This document shows, in pieces, positions 19,106 to 28,357 of a stretch of DNA of 64,000 bases; positions within the stretch are counted from its first letter, which is position 1, and the number at the start of each line of letters is the position of its first letter. A program made the translations under genes and the position numbers. The DNA lies in the NCBI GenBank assembly GCA_934254925.1, contig CAKQMD010000001.1, positions 73,822-137,821 on the forward strand. Direction: 5' to 3'. The notes below the pieces were generated by a model. The model was not told where the DNA came from. It searched no databases and saw only the letters and a list, made by a program, of their open reading frames with translations. Source of the DNA: an uncultured Alphaproteobacteria bacterium. GTDB taxonomy: Bacteria; Pseudomonadota; Alphaproteobacteria; RF32; CAG-239.

Positions 19106-19904
19106 CAGACAAAAGCTTTCGGGCTATGGCAATCACGTCTTCGGCCGCTTCGGAAGTCGGATAACGGCTGATGACGGACGTTTGGTTACGAATGGCGTCA
19201 CGAACGCGAGTATCGCGGCGGACAATTCCCAGCAAGGGCGGAGAAATCTTCAAAAAGCTCATGCAGGCCTTTAACAGCGTGTCATAAGTCCTTTGCCCCT
19301 CTCGCAAGGAATTGGCCTGGTTAATGACAATATTTATGTCGGATTTCGGGTATTGCAAGGTCATGATCTTGATAAAGGCATAAGCGTCGGTCAAAGAGGT
19401 CGGTTCATCGGTACAGACGACAATAATTTTTTCCGCCATGCCCGAGAGGATGCGCACCGGTTTTTCAACACCGGCGCCCATGTCAAGAATAATCTTGTCA
19501 TAAGCCGCGGCCAAGAGATTCAGATCTTCTCCCAAAATCTGCAGGCGGCCGACCGGAAGTGAAGCCAAACCGGCAGATCCCGAACGGCCGGCAATAACGT
19601 CAAAACGCGTCTTGTCGCAATGATGCACGATCTGATTCAACGTCATGGCACCGGAAATGACGCTGCCCAAATCATATTTGACCATCAGGCCGAGCTGAAT
19701 ATCGACATTAGCCAAGCCCAAATCGCCGTCAAACAGCAGCGTTTTTTGGCGAAAACCGCTTAATGCATGCGCCAGAGTAACAGAAAACCAGGTCTTACCG
19801 ACACCGCCTTTGCCTGAAGCAATGGCGATCATGTTGCGGCCTTTACGCGCGCTGCGGGAAAGCGGGGCACGGGGAGCAAGTTTTAATTCTTCTCTGTTTT
19901 CCAT
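19098..19904 (-). CDS. flhG: Flagellar number regulator ATPase (MinD-like)
   Basis: 268 residues. A deviant Walker A, GKGGVGKT (31-38), and DGDLGLANVD (Walker A' region) place it in the ParA/MinD family, and its position directly after flhF marks it as FlhG (also FleN/YlxH). FlhG binds ATP, dimerises at the membrane and antagonises FlhF to limit flagellar number. The N-terminal LAPRAPLSRSAR stretch may carry the FlhF-activating peptide found in some FlhGs. No membrane-targeting C-terminal amphipathic helix is obvious by eye. It starts 25 bp after flhF and overlaps the next gene. Confidence 0.88.
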   Translation of the reverse strand: MENREELKLAPRAPLSRSARKGRNMIAIASGKGGVGKTWFSVTLAHALSGFRQKTLLFDGDLGLANVDIQLGLMVKYDLGSVISGAMTLNQIVHHCDKTRFDVIAGRSGSAGLASLPVGRLQILGEDLNLLAAAYDKIILDMGAGVEKPVRILSGMAEKIIVVCTDEPTSLTDAYAFIKIMTLQYPKSDINIVINQANSLREGQRTYDTLLKACMSFLKISPPLLGIVRRDTRVRDAIRNQTSVISRYPTSEAAEDVIAIARKLLSDG

Positions 19905-19929
19905 ATCGTTACATCCTCATAAATATGCC

Positions 19930-20874
19930 TCAGGCCAAAACCAAACGGGCCAAAGACGGAGCGTCAACAGGCGCAAGACCGGCCGCAATCGAAGCACTGA
20001 CGCCGGCTGCACAAAATTCAAGCCGGCAACAGGCCGCCGCCGACAAAACCGCGCCGATGCGCCGGGTCAGGTCAAGCCGGGTCGGCAGCAGGCAACTTAC
20101 GCCAATATCGGCAAAATTTTCCGCCACTTCCACGGCTTCAAAGGCGTTTTTGCCGCCGTCCATGGTCAAAATCTGGCAACTTTTTACCGCTTCGGCCAAT
20201 TGGCTGAGACGGCGCAACTCCTCTGCTACAAAAGGATTGACGCCCGGCGTATCGATTAAAATCAGCTGATACTTGCCGCGTATTTCCGTCGTCAATTCAT
20301 AGAGCGTCCGAGGATCTTTGCAAAAGAAAAAATCCTGCTCAAGGATCTTGGCAAAGGCTTCCAACTGCTTATTGGCGCCGGCGCGCAGGTTATCCGTGCT
20401 GACGATGGCCGAACTGATCCCCCTAAAGCGTGCCTGAGCCGCGGTTTTGGCAATAGCCGTCGATTTGCCGGCTCCCGGCGTGCCCATGAACATTTTCAGC
20501 GGCTGAGATAAATCCAAAACATCTGCAAACACAAACAAATTGTTCAGAGCTGCTTCCAAAAGCTCCCGATCGTTCAAACGGCCGCTTTGGCGCTGAACTG
20601 AGCGGACCTCCGCCAAAATCTTGTCTTTAACCGGTGCAACCACGCCATGATAGTCCAAACATTCGCGCAACAACGAATCGTCAAAACGGGAAGGCTCCTT
20701 CAGCGCCTCGTTTTCATCAAAATAAAAGTCGTTTTTTTCTTCCAGTGCCGCCGTCAGATGGATTTCGCCGCTGAAATTGTCATTGGAAATGATGATCGCG
20801 TCCGGTCCAAGCTCATGGCGAACCATCTGCATGGCTTCGTTGATATTAGCGGCAATGAATTTTTTGATCCTCAC
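19930..20874 (-). CDS. flhF: Flagellar biosynthesis GTPase FlhF
   Basis: 314 residues, short for the family (commonly 350-450 or more). An SRP-type GTPase that helps place and start flagella at the pole. N-terminal MRIKKFIAANINEAM is typical of FlhF. The G-domain starts with P-loop GTPGAGKST (about 137-145), followed by STDNLRAGA and the DTPG motif (LILIDTPG). The NKxD-type motif is degenerate (PTRLDLTRR). The basic B-domain between N-terminus and NG is much reduced, which explains the short length. The start is GTG at 20874 with AGGGGG eight bases upstream. It lies 11 bp after flhA. Confidence 0.9.
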   Translation of the reverse strand: MRIKKFIAANINEAMQMVRHELGPDAIIISNDNFSGEIHLTAALEEKNDFYFDENEALKEPSRFDDSLLRECLDYHGVVAPVKDKILAEVRSVQRQSGRLNDRELLEAALNNLFVFADVLDLSQPLKMFMGTPGAGKSTAIAKTAAQARFRGISSAIVSTDNLRAGANKQLEAFAKILEQDFFFCKDPRTLYELTTEIRGKYQLILIDTPGVNPFVAEELRRLSQLAEAVKSCQILTMDGGKNAFEAVEVAENFADIGVSCLLPTRLDLTRRIGAVLSAAACCRLEFCAAGVSASIAAGLAPVDAPSLARLVLA

Positions 20875-20885
20875 GGCTTAGCCCC

Positions 20886-23009
20886 CTATATCTGGCCGAC
20901 GGTTTTGATCTTGGCTTTCGGGTGGATTTCGTTTTGACTCATCACGACCGTCATCGGGCGGAAGCGTTCAATAATCGAACGGACGAAAGGACGAATGGCC
21001 GGACTGGTCAGCAAGACGGCGTTTTCTCCTTTAACCGCCAGTTCTTCCAGCGTATTGCGCACTTTGGTAATGAAATTCTGCAAAGCGGAAGGCGCCATGG
21101 CCAACTGGCGATCATCCCCCTCACCGACAATCGACTCGGCAAAATTATGCTCCCATTCTGGAGATAAGGTCACCAAAGAAATAACGCCGAATTCGTTGGC
21201 ATAAGCGCTGGACAACTGACGCGACAAACGCGACCGCACATGCTCTGTTATGCTCATCAGGCTACGGGTTGAGGCAATGGCCTCGGAAATGCCTTCCAAA
21301 ATCGTCGGAAGATCGCGAATCGAAACCCGCTCCTGCAACAGATTTTGCAATATCCGCTGAACGGCACCGAGGCTGATTTTGCCGGGGATGAGCTCCTTGA
21401 TGAGCTTCTGGTGTTCTTTATCCAGTTCATCCAGTAACTTCTGCGTTTCGGCATAAGACAGCAGTTCCGGCATATTGTCTTTGACCAGCTCGGTAATATG
21501 GGTCGTGACAACCGTCGCCGGATCCACCACCGTATAGCCGCGAAACATGGCTTCTTCCCGATAAGACTGATCCACCCACATGGCTTTTAAGCCAAAGGTC
21601 GGTTCAAACGTATGTTCTCCGGGTAAAGTGATCGGCTCGCCGCGCGGATCCATTACCAACAGTTGGGTCGGGCGCAGTTCGCCTTTTCCGGTCAGAACTT
21701 CCTTAATGTAAATATGATATTCGTTGGCTTCCAACTGCATGTTGTCCTGAATACGGATTGAAGGCATGACAAAGCCGAGTTCCGAGGCCAGCGCCCGCCG
21801 CAACGCCTTGATCTGATCCGTCAGCTTTTTGTTGGTTTCCTCATTGATCAGAGGCAACAAGCCATAGCCGATTTCCAAACGGATCAAGTCGACACGCAAA
21901 GCGTTAGCAATCGGCTCGTCGGCCGCCTTGGCAGCTTTTCCTTGCTTCTCCTCTTGCTCCAGAACCTCCTGCGCCTTGGCCATCGCCGCCTTTTGATGTT
22001 TATCAAGATAATAGGCGGAGGTACCAGTCAACAGCGCCAAAAGCAAAAACGGCAAAAACGGCGTTCCCGGCAGCATGCCCATGGACAAGGCCATAAAAGC
22101 GCTCATGCCCAGCGCTTTCGGATAATTGCTGACCTGAGCGAAGAGGACTTTGTCGGTCGAATCGGTCATGCCGGCTTTGGAAACCAGAATACCGGCCGCC
22201 ACGGAAATAATCAGCGCCGGGACCTGGGAAACCAACCCGTCGCCGACTGTCAGGCGAATATAGGTCTCGCCGGCGGCCTTGAAGCTCATGCCGTTTTGCG
22301 CCATGCCGACGATGATACCGGCCACAATGTTGATAAAGGTAATGATCAAGCCGGCAATGGCGTCGCCGCGAACAAATTTTGAAGCACCGTCCATAGCGCC
22401 GTAAAAAGAGCTTTCTTTGGACAACTCTTCGCGGCGTGCCCTGGCTTCGTCCTCATTGATAAGCCCAGAAGAAAGATCGGCGTCAATGGCCATTTGCTTT
22501 CCGGGCATGGCATCCAAGGCAAAACGGGCAGCCACTTCGGCAATTCGGCCGGACCCCTTGGTGATCACCACAAAATTGACCAAGACCAAGATGGCAAACA
22601 CAATTACGCCGATCACAAAATTATTGCCCATGATGAAGTCGCCGAACGCTTTAATGACTTCACCGGCGGCATCCGGCCCCATATAACCACGGGCCAAGAT
22701 CAAGCGCGTCGAGGCCAAGTTCAAAGACAGGCGGTACATGGTCGTAATCAGCAAGACCAAAGGAAAGGCGCTGAACTGCGTCGGTTTTTCAATAAAAATG
22801 GCGGTCATCAGCACCAGGCAAGCCAAGGTAATGGAAAAAGCCAAGGCAATATCTAACAACCATGCCGGCATCGGCATGATCAAGATGACCAACATCAAAA
22901 TAATGGCCAGGGCAAAGAAAATGTCTCCGCGGCGCGTGGCATTGGCCAGCACTTCTTTGAAAGAATTGCCACCGAAGACATTGTTGACGTTTTGCGGTTG
23001 TTTGGCCAT
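20886..23009 (-). CDS. flhA: Flagellar type III export gate protein FlhA
   Basis: 707 residues. The N-terminal half has about eight membrane segments (about 30-330) with the FHIPEP-family signature region (TTMYRLSLNLASTRLIL and GSGRIAEVAARFALDAMPGKQMAID). The cytosolic C-terminal half (about 360-690) forms the export platform that binds chaperone-substrate pairs. FlhA and FlhB form the export gate in the basal body. The length is normal. It lies between flbD (6-bp gap) and flhF (11-bp gap). Confidence 0.96.
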   Translation of the reverse strand: MAKQPQNVNNVFGGNSFKEVLANATRRGDIFFALAIILMLVILIMPMPAWLLDIALAFSITLACLVLMTAIFIEKPTQFSAFPLVLLITTMYRLSLNLASTRLILARGYMGPDAAGEVIKAFGDFIMGNNFVIGVIVFAILVLVNFVVITKGSGRIAEVAARFALDAMPGKQMAIDADLSSGLINEDEARARREELSKESSFYGAMDGASKFVRGDAIAGLIITFINIVAGIIVGMAQNGMSFKAAGETYIRLTVGDGLVSQVPALIISVAAGILVSKAGMTDSTDKVLFAQVSNYPKALGMSAFMALSMGMLPGTPFLPFLLLALLTGTSAYYLDKHQKAAMAKAQEVLEQEEKQGKAAKAADEPIANALRVDLIRLEIGYGLLPLINEETNKKLTDQIKALRRALASELGFVMPSIRIQDNMQLEANEYHIYIKEVLTGKGELRPTQLLVMDPRGEPITLPGEHTFEPTFGLKAMWVDQSYREEAMFRGYTVVDPATVVTTHITELVKDNMPELLSYAETQKLLDELDKEHQKLIKELIPGKISLGAVQRILQNLLQERVSIRDLPTILEGISEAIASTRSLMSITEHVRSRLSRQLSSAYANEFGVISLVTLSPEWEHNFAESIVGEGDDRQLAMAPSALQNFITKVRNTLEELAVKGENAVLLTSPAIRPFVRSIIERFRPMTVVMSQNEIHPKAKIKTVGQI

Positions 23010-23015
23010 TTATTT

Positions 23016-24341
23016 TCAGTCCTCAAGGCGGGGGAGTTCGTATCCCTCCTCCTGGTATTGTTTCAACTTGTTACGCAGCGTGCGAATGGAAATTCCCAAA
23101 ATGCTGGCGGCCAACGTCCGATTGCCCATTGTATGCCGGACCGTATCGATGATCAGGTTACGCTCCATGCCGGCAACGGTTTGCCCCACCATGGAAGTCG
23201 GTGCCGCTTCCGCAACCGGTTCAATCGGCGCAATCACCGCCGAGGGATCGGTAAACATCAGCGCCTCAGGACCGATTTCCTCTCCGCCGCTTAACAACAC
23301 GGCGCGGTGCATGGTGTTTTCCAGTTCACGGACATTTCCCGGCCAGAGGTAATTGAGCAATTGCTTCTCTGCCGCGGCGGAAATATTTTTCATCGGCAGA
23401 TCGTTCATTTCGGAATATTTTTTTACAAAATGTTTGGCCAAGACAGGAATATCGCCGGGACGGTCTTTCAAATCAGGAATATTGATATTCACCACGTTCA
23501 AACGGAAATACAAGTCCTGACGGAAAGTACCGTTTTTCACCGCCTCGTCCAAATTGCGGTTGGAAGTGGCAATAATGCGGGTGTTGACCTTGATCGGAGC
23601 CTTGCCGCCGATGCGGTCGATTTCCTTTTCTTGAATGGCGCGCAGAAGCTTAGCCTGAATGCGAATGTCCATTTCCGAGATTTCATCAAGCAGCAGCGTA
23701 CCTTCGGAAGCTTCTTCAAATTTGCCGATCCGCCGAGAAACAGCACCGGTAAAGGCACCTTTTTCATAGCCGAAAAGTTCCGACTCCAACAAGGTTTCGG
23801 GGATGGCGGCACAATTGACGGCCACAAACTTTTTGTTGGCGCGTTTGGAATTATCATGTATAAAGCGCGAAAAAATTTCCTTACCCGTTCCGGAAGCACC
23901 AGTCAACAGCACACTGGCTTCGGAAGGGGCAATTTGCTTGGCCAGCTTCAAAATGGCTTCGGTTTTTTTGTCACCGTAGATCAGGGCGTGGTTTTCACGG
24001 GTTGCGGCGGCCAAAACGGCGCCGATCAATTCGGGATCCGGCGGCAGGGGGATATACTCTTTGGCGCCGGCCTTGATTGCCTTGACGGCCAGGGAAGGAT
24101 CGTTTGCCACGCCGCAGGCTACGACCAAAACATTGATCCGCTCTGCTTCAAGAGAGGAAATAAACTTGTAGATGTCGAGCTTGACATCGATCATCACCAA
24201 CTCGACAGATTTTCCCGAGCGCAGAACCTCCAAAGCCTTTTCAACGGAATCGGCTACCGAGACGTGACCTCCCTGCGCGATGGCGATTTTACTGGCCGCG
24301 CCGATTTGTCCGTCTAATGTTCCAACGATCAAGAGCTCCAT
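23016..24341 (-). CDS. flbD: Flagellar sigma54 activator (FlbD type)
   Basis: 441 residues. A divergent receiver-like domain (about 1-115; Asp52 present, but the acidic pocket is reduced to one Asp) precedes an AAA+ domain with Walker A GASGTGKE (about 161), the sigma54-contact loop GAFTGA and the R-finger region. A Fis-type HTH (about 400-435, AASILGISIRTLRNKLKQY) closes the protein. In Caulobacter FlbD activates or represses flagellar sigma54 promoters; the sigma54 sites before fliK and probably before fliF in this window are likely targets. Unlike Caulobacter flbD it sits between fliN and flhA in one long operon, a known alphaproteobacterial order. Confidence 0.9.
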   Translation of the reverse strand: MELLIVGTLDGQIGAASKIAIAQGGHVSVADSVEKALEVLRSGKSVELVMIDVKLDIYKFISSLEAERINVLVVACGVANDPSLAVKAIKAGAKEYIPLPPDPELIGAVLAAATRENHALIYGDKKTEAILKLAKQIAPSEASVLLTGASGTGKEIFSRFIHDNSKRANKKFVAVNCAAIPETLLESELFGYEKGAFTGAVSRRIGKFEEASEGTLLLDEISEMDIRIQAKLLRAIQEKEIDRIGGKAPIKVNTRIIATSNRNLDEAVKNGTFRQDLYFRLNVVNINIPDLKDRPGDIPVLAKHFVKKYSEMNDLPMKNISAAAEKQLLNYLWPGNVRELENTMHRAVLLSGGEEIGPEALMFTDPSAVIAPIEPVAEAAPTSMVGQTVAGMERNLIIDTVRHTMGNRTLAASILGISIRTLRNKLKQYQEEGYELPRLED

Positions 24342-24366
24342 TTCCCCGTCTTCCCCACTCTAACTC

Positions 24367-24720
24367 TTATTTATTGGCGTTTTTGACGATTTCGGTCATG
24401 GTGATACCGAGTTTTTCGTCCACGACCACGACTTCTCCGCGGGCAACCAGATTATTGTTTACATAAATATCAATCGCTTCGCCGACTTTTCGATCCAGCT
24501 CAATGATGGCGCCTTTGTTGAGCTTCATCAGCTGCGACACCTTCATTTGCGTTTTGCCCAAGATGGCCGACACTTTTACCGGGATGTCATAAACCGCTTC
24601 AAGGTCGCTGGTAGAGCTCGGAATATCAAAGTCGTCATTGCCGTTTTCTTTTTTAAGAACCGGCTCGTCATCCAAAATCGAGCTTTCGTTCATCTCGTCT
24701 AATTCTAAATTTTTATCCAT
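24367..24720 (-). CDS. fliN: Flagellar C-ring switch protein FliN
   Basis: 117 residues. An acidic N-terminal tail (about 1-40) precedes the SpoA/FliN domain (about 45-115; IPVKVSAILGKTQMKVSQLM ... GEAIDIYVNN, GEVVVVDEKLGITMTEI). FliN forms the base of the C-ring, binds FliH and helps switching and export. The ATG at 24720 has GGGGAG seven bases upstream, so an upstream in-frame TTG is rejected. The 44-bp gap before it is the widest in this part of the operon. Confidence 0.93.
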   Translation of the reverse strand: MDKNLELDEMNESSILDDEPVLKKENGNDDFDIPSSTSDLEAVYDIPVKVSAILGKTQMKVSQLMKLNKGAIIELDRKVGEAIDIYVNNNLVARGEVVVVDEKLGITMTEIVKNANK

Positions 24721-24764
24721 TTGTTTACTCCCCAATCACAGCTTTAAGCTTAAAGTTTTAGCGC

Positions 24765-25472
24765 CTATTCTTCAAGCAGTTTATCGACTTTTTCAAGCAT
24801 TTTGTGGCCATCACGCTCCAAACCACCGTTTTTCCATTCGACCCGGCAGTCGCTCAGTCCCAAAGCGGCGTCTTTATGCAAGGAAATCTTCCCTTCATAA
24901 TCGTTTATGTTCGCCAAGCGCGCCAAACAGTCCTTGACATCACCGATGACCTCCGGATTAAAGTAAAAAGCCAAAGAACTTTCCTTTTTGAACGAGGGAA
25001 AATTATCTTCCAAAAACTTTTGGATTGACGCCGTCGCATATTCTTCTTCCATCGTCGGGAAGATTCCGCGAATGACGGCTTTGGCCAAGGTCAAGACCTC
25101 CTTGTCTTTTTCCTTGCTTTCTTCTCCGGCACCGGCCACCAGCAAAGTCAGCTGCGAATTAACCGCCTCCAGCAAAGCGACGGTTTTAGCCTCCAATCCC
25201 TGTTGCGCCGACTTAAACCCCTTTTCATAAGCGGCTTCTTCGGCTTGTTTGACTTTTTCGGCCAGTTCGGCTTCGTTGTAGTTTTTGACAGGCTCCGGTT
25301 CCGGCTCTGTTGCGGGAATTTCTTCAAATTCTGCCGTCTGCGGTTCATTTTCCGCCGCCGGAGGCGAAGACAATTCAGGTTCGCCGACCGGTTCAAGCGC
25401 CACGGGCTGACAATGATCGTCTTCACACTCGATCACAAAATTATCAAACATAAATTTTTGAAAATCCGCCAT
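24765..25472 (-). CDS. fliH: Flagellar export ATPase regulator FliH-like
   Basis: 235 residues between fliG and fliN, the usual place of fliH. An acidic, Pro/Glu-rich N-terminal half (about 30-75), a helical central part with AYEKGFKSAQQGLE (about 82-95) resembling the FliH GxxxG-type region, and a C-terminal HrpE/FliH-type domain. FliH dimers bind the ATPase FliI and dock it to FliN. Sequence conservation in FliH is low, so position carries much of the weight. Confidence 0.8.
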   Translation of the reverse strand: MADFQKFMFDNFVIECEDDHCQPVALEPVGEPELSSPPAAENEPQTAEFEEIPATEPEPEPVKNYNEAELAEKVKQAEEAAYEKGFKSAQQGLEAKTVALLEAVNSQLTLLVAGAGEESKEKDKEVLTLAKAVIRGIFPTMEEEYATASIQKFLEDNFPSFKKESSLAFYFNPEVIGDVKDCLARLANINDYEGKISLHKDAALGLSDCRVEWKNGGLERDGHKMLEKVDKLLEE

Positions 25473-25492
25473 TTTCCGTTTGCCTTGCCGCC

Positions 25493-26515
25493 CTAATAAA
25501 TAAGCTCGTCATTCTCTTTGCCCTCGCTGATGACAATTTCACCGGAGTTGGCCAATTCCTTGGTTGAGGTGACGATATATTGCTGGGCTTCTTCCACATC
25601 GCGCAGGCGGACGGGTCCCATGGCCTCCATGTCTTCTTTGATGATCTTGCCGGCACGGGAGGACATGTTGTTAAAGAACAGATCCTTAATCGTTTCGGAA
25701 GCACCCTTCAAAGCGATAGCCAGTTTGTCCTTATCGACATTGCGCAGCAAGACTTGGATTCCCTGAGCGTCCACCCGAATAAGGTCCTCAAAAGTAAACA
25801 TCAAAGACTTCACGCGTTCGGCCGATTCACGGTTGCGCTCCTCCAAAGCCTCCATAAAGCGGCTCTCGGTATTGCGGTCCAAGGAATTGAAAATATCGGC
25901 AATCAGCTCATGAGAATCGCGGCGGGTGGATTTGGAAAGGTTTGACATAAACTCTTTGCGCAAGGTTTTTTCCAAGCCGTCCAACACTTCTTTCTGCACG
26001 GAATCCATCCGCAGCATACGCATCACGATCTCCATGGCAAAATTTTCGGGAAACAAAGCAATCACTTTGGCTGCATGTTCTGCCTTGATTTTGGAAAGAA
26101 TGACGGCGATGGTCTGCGGATATTCGTTTTTAAGATAATTGGCCAGCACGTGCTCGTTCACATTGCCCAATTTGTCCCACATGGTTCGGCCGGCCGGGCC
26201 GCGGATTTCTTCCATAATCACTGAAACGCGATCCTTGTCCAGCGCTTTGGCCAGCAGGCGTTCGGTGCTTTCATAAGTTCCGATCAGGGTTCCGGTGTTA
26301 GACAGCCGGTCGGTAAACTCGGCAAATAACTGCTCGACAACGCTGGAGTTGATTTTTCCCAAACTGGCCATGATGACCGAAAGTTCTTTAATTTCCTCGT
26401 CATCCATCAGCGCAAACAGCGACGAAGAACGCTCCTCGTCGAGAGAAAGCATTAAAATCGCGGCTTTCTGCTGACCGGAAATCAAATTATAATCATCTAT
26501 TACATTTTGCTTCAT
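25493..26515 (-). CDS. fliG: Flagellar motor switch protein FliG
   Basis: 340 residues, normal length. N-terminal FliF-binding domain, a middle domain with NEYPQTIAVILSKI (the EHPQT-motif helix, here EYPQT), and a C-terminal torque domain with charged residues (FEDLIRVDAQGIQVLLRNVDKDKLAIALKGAS ... MSSRAGKIIKEDME region). FliG couples stator rotation to the rotor and sets direction. It starts 15 bp after fliF. Confidence 0.96.
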   Translation of the reverse strand: MKQNVIDDYNLISGQQKAAILMLSLDEERSSSLFALMDDEEIKELSVIMASLGKINSSVVEQLFAEFTDRLSNTGTLIGTYESTERLLAKALDKDRVSVIMEEIRGPAGRTMWDKLGNVNEHVLANYLKNEYPQTIAVILSKIKAEHAAKVIALFPENFAMEIVMRMLRMDSVQKEVLDGLEKTLRKEFMSNLSKSTRRDSHELIADIFNSLDRNTESRFMEALEERNRESAERVKSLMFTFEDLIRVDAQGIQVLLRNVDKDKLAIALKGASETIKDLFFNNMSSRAGKIIKEDMEAMGPVRLRDVEEAQQYIVTSTKELANSGEIVISEGKENDELIY

Positions 26516-26530
26516 CTTCGTTCCAACCTG

Positions 26531-28144
26531 TTAAGCTTCGTTGTTATACAGCCAGCTGCGGATAATATTGACGGCGGCGTCGGGATTCTTTTCCACCAAA
26601 TCATTGATTTTCTTCAATGAGGAGACTTTCACCCGGCCGTCTACCTTGTTCATGTTAATCAATTCGTCAACACCGGAATCATCATCATTCAAGAAATTGG
26701 AAAGCAGCAAATTGTCATCCTCCGAGCTGTCTCCCAAAAGACGTCCTTCGCCGGAAGCCGTCGTATCAAAAGCATTGTTGATCAGCGGACGAATCACCAA
26801 TAAGATAACCAAAATCGCCACGATTGCAACACCCAGCCCTTCGGCAATTCGAATTAATTCCGCCTTGGTGAAGCCCATGATCAAAATTTCTTCCGCATCA
26901 AGCATCGGCTCCTCAATGGCAGCAAAGCGCATGTTCTCCACTTCCACCATATCGCCGCGATTGGCATCATAACCGACGGCAGATTTGACCAAGGCCGAAA
27001 TCTGCTCCATTTCCTCGGCCGTACGGTTACGGTAGACCATTTTTCCCTCGGCGTCTTTCTCATAAATGCCGTCAACCATGACCGCCACCGACAAACGTCT
27101 GATCGTGCCGGTGTTTTTTACTTTGTTACGGACCACTTTGGAAATTTCATAATTAATTGTTTCTTCCGTTCGGGCATTTTGGTTGAAAACGCCGGGCGCA
27201 GAAGTGACGGTATCACCGTTGGGAATATTCTGCGCCACGGTAACGCCTTGTTCGCGCGCATTTGAACTTCCTTCTTCGGTTACTGTCGCCTGCGAGCGCA
27301 CCACCTGGCTGTCGGGATCATAAATTTCCTCGTTGGTTACAACCTGGTCAAAATCCATGTCTATATTGACCTGCGCCTGGGCTTTGCCGGGCCCGACGGT
27401 TTTTTCCAACAGATTTTGTACTTTGGCGGCCATCTTGCGTTCTTGCTCCAAACGCAACATTTCGTTAGTGGCGTTACTTAAAGTCTGCTCGTCCTCATAA
27501 TTGTTGGTCAGCAGATTGCCGGAACTGTCGACGATCGCCACGTTTTTGACTTCCAACTTGGGAACGGCGGCAGCGACCAGCTTTTGAATCGACTGGATTT
27601 CCTGCAAGTCGAGCTTGCCGTTTTTGGTTTTGATGATAACAGACGCTGATGGGGGCTGTTCCTCGCGCGAAAACATTTCGCGTTTGGGCATGACCAAATG
27701 CACTCTTGCAGACTTTATGTTATCGACAGAGCGAATCGTTCGGGAAAGTTCGCCTTCCAAAGCACGGACCAAATTGACGTTTTGTACGAAATTGGTCGAC
27801 CCCAGCGCATCGGTATTGTCAAAAATTTCATAACCGACATTAGCGCCGCTTGAAGCCAAGGCAAGCTCGGCGGTATCAACGCGCAATTTATTGACGTCTG
27901 CGGCAGGAACCTGAATTTCCGTTCCGTTTTTGGACAGACGATATTTGACATTGGCCGTCTCGAGGCGATTGACGATTTGTTTGGCGTCTTCCAATTCCAG
28001 ATCCGTATAGAGCACGGCATATTCAGTCGAACTCATTTTCATAGCGACATAGACAAAGAAGCTGATCAGGAAGATGATGATCGCAGCGATTGACACCAGG
28101 CGTCCCGGCGACAAGTTTTTGAGACTTTGCAAAATATTGTTCAC
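26531..28144 (-). CDS. fliF: Flagellar MS-ring protein FliF
   Basis: 537 residues. Two membrane segments (about 17-35 and 437-457) flank a large periplasmic region with ring-building motifs (TEYAVLYTDLELEDAKQIV and RALEGELSRTIRSVDNIKSA). The short cytosolic tail (about 500-537) is the FliG-binding site. FliF forms the MS ring, the first basal-body structure. It is the first gene of the ten-gene operon, preceded by a sigma54-like element and the flgE terminator. Confidence 0.96.
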   Translation of the reverse strand: MNNILQSLKNLSPGRLVSIAAIIIFLISFFVYVAMKMSSTEYAVLYTDLELEDAKQIVNRLETANVKYRLSKNGTEIQVPAADVNKLRVDTAELALASSGANVGYEIFDNTDALGSTNFVQNVNLVRALEGELSRTIRSVDNIKSARVHLVMPKREMFSREEQPPSASVIIKTKNGKLDLQEIQSIQKLVAAAVPKLEVKNVAIVDSSGNLLTNNYEDEQTLSNATNEMLRLEQERKMAAKVQNLLEKTVGPGKAQAQVNIDMDFDQVVTNEEIYDPDSQVVRSQATVTEEGSSNAREQGVTVAQNIPNGDTVTSAPGVFNQNARTEETINYEISKVVRNKVKNTGTIRRLSVAVMVDGIYEKDAEGKMVYRNRTAEEMEQISALVKSAVGYDANRGDMVEVENMRFAAIEEPMLDAEEILIMGFTKAELIRIAEGLGVAIVAILVILLVIRPLINNAFDTTASGEGRLLGDSSEDDNLLLSNFLNDDDSGVDELINMNKVDGRVKVSSLKKINDLVEKNPDAAVNIIRSWLYNNEA

Positions 28145-28237
28145 GTTTCCCCAATTCCTCGTAAGAAATATCTTATTTTTTTCCCCATTTTTATATCTAA
28201 ACCAATTTTGTCTTTTTAGAAAACCTTATTTTACAAT

Positions 28238-28253
28238 ATCCACAGCCGTGCCA
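28238..28253 (-). promoter_or_regulatory. Sigma54-like promoter of the fliF operon
   Basis: Minus-strand TGGCACG (28253-28247), exactly four bases, then TGGAT (28242-28238) in place of TTGCA. The -24 box and spacing are perfect; the -12 box lacks the conserved C. Transcription would begin near 28227, about 80 bp before fliF. The -24 box overlaps the upstream flank of the flgE terminator region. Confidence 0.5.
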
Positions 28254-28255
28254 CT

Positions 28256-28280
28256 AAAAAACCCCGCCGAAACGGCGGGG
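28256..28280 (-). terminator. Rho-independent terminator after flgE
   Basis: CCCCGCCG (28262-28269) and CGGCGGGG (28273-28280) form an 8-bp GC stem with a 3-nt loop. On the minus strand it is followed by six T residues (28261-28256). It lies about 80 bp beyond the flgE stop, separating flgE from fliF. Confidence 0.93.
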
Positions 28281-28357
28281 CGAACTTTAGGAAGCGGCCC
28301 TTCCTCCTTCTGGATCCGGGCCAAATGCTCAAAATAATAAGGTTAAGCGTCAAGAAA

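Noticed and set aside
23307..24317. 336-codon plus-strand ORF
   Set aside because: Antisense to flbD; Phe/His/Gln-rich, no motif.
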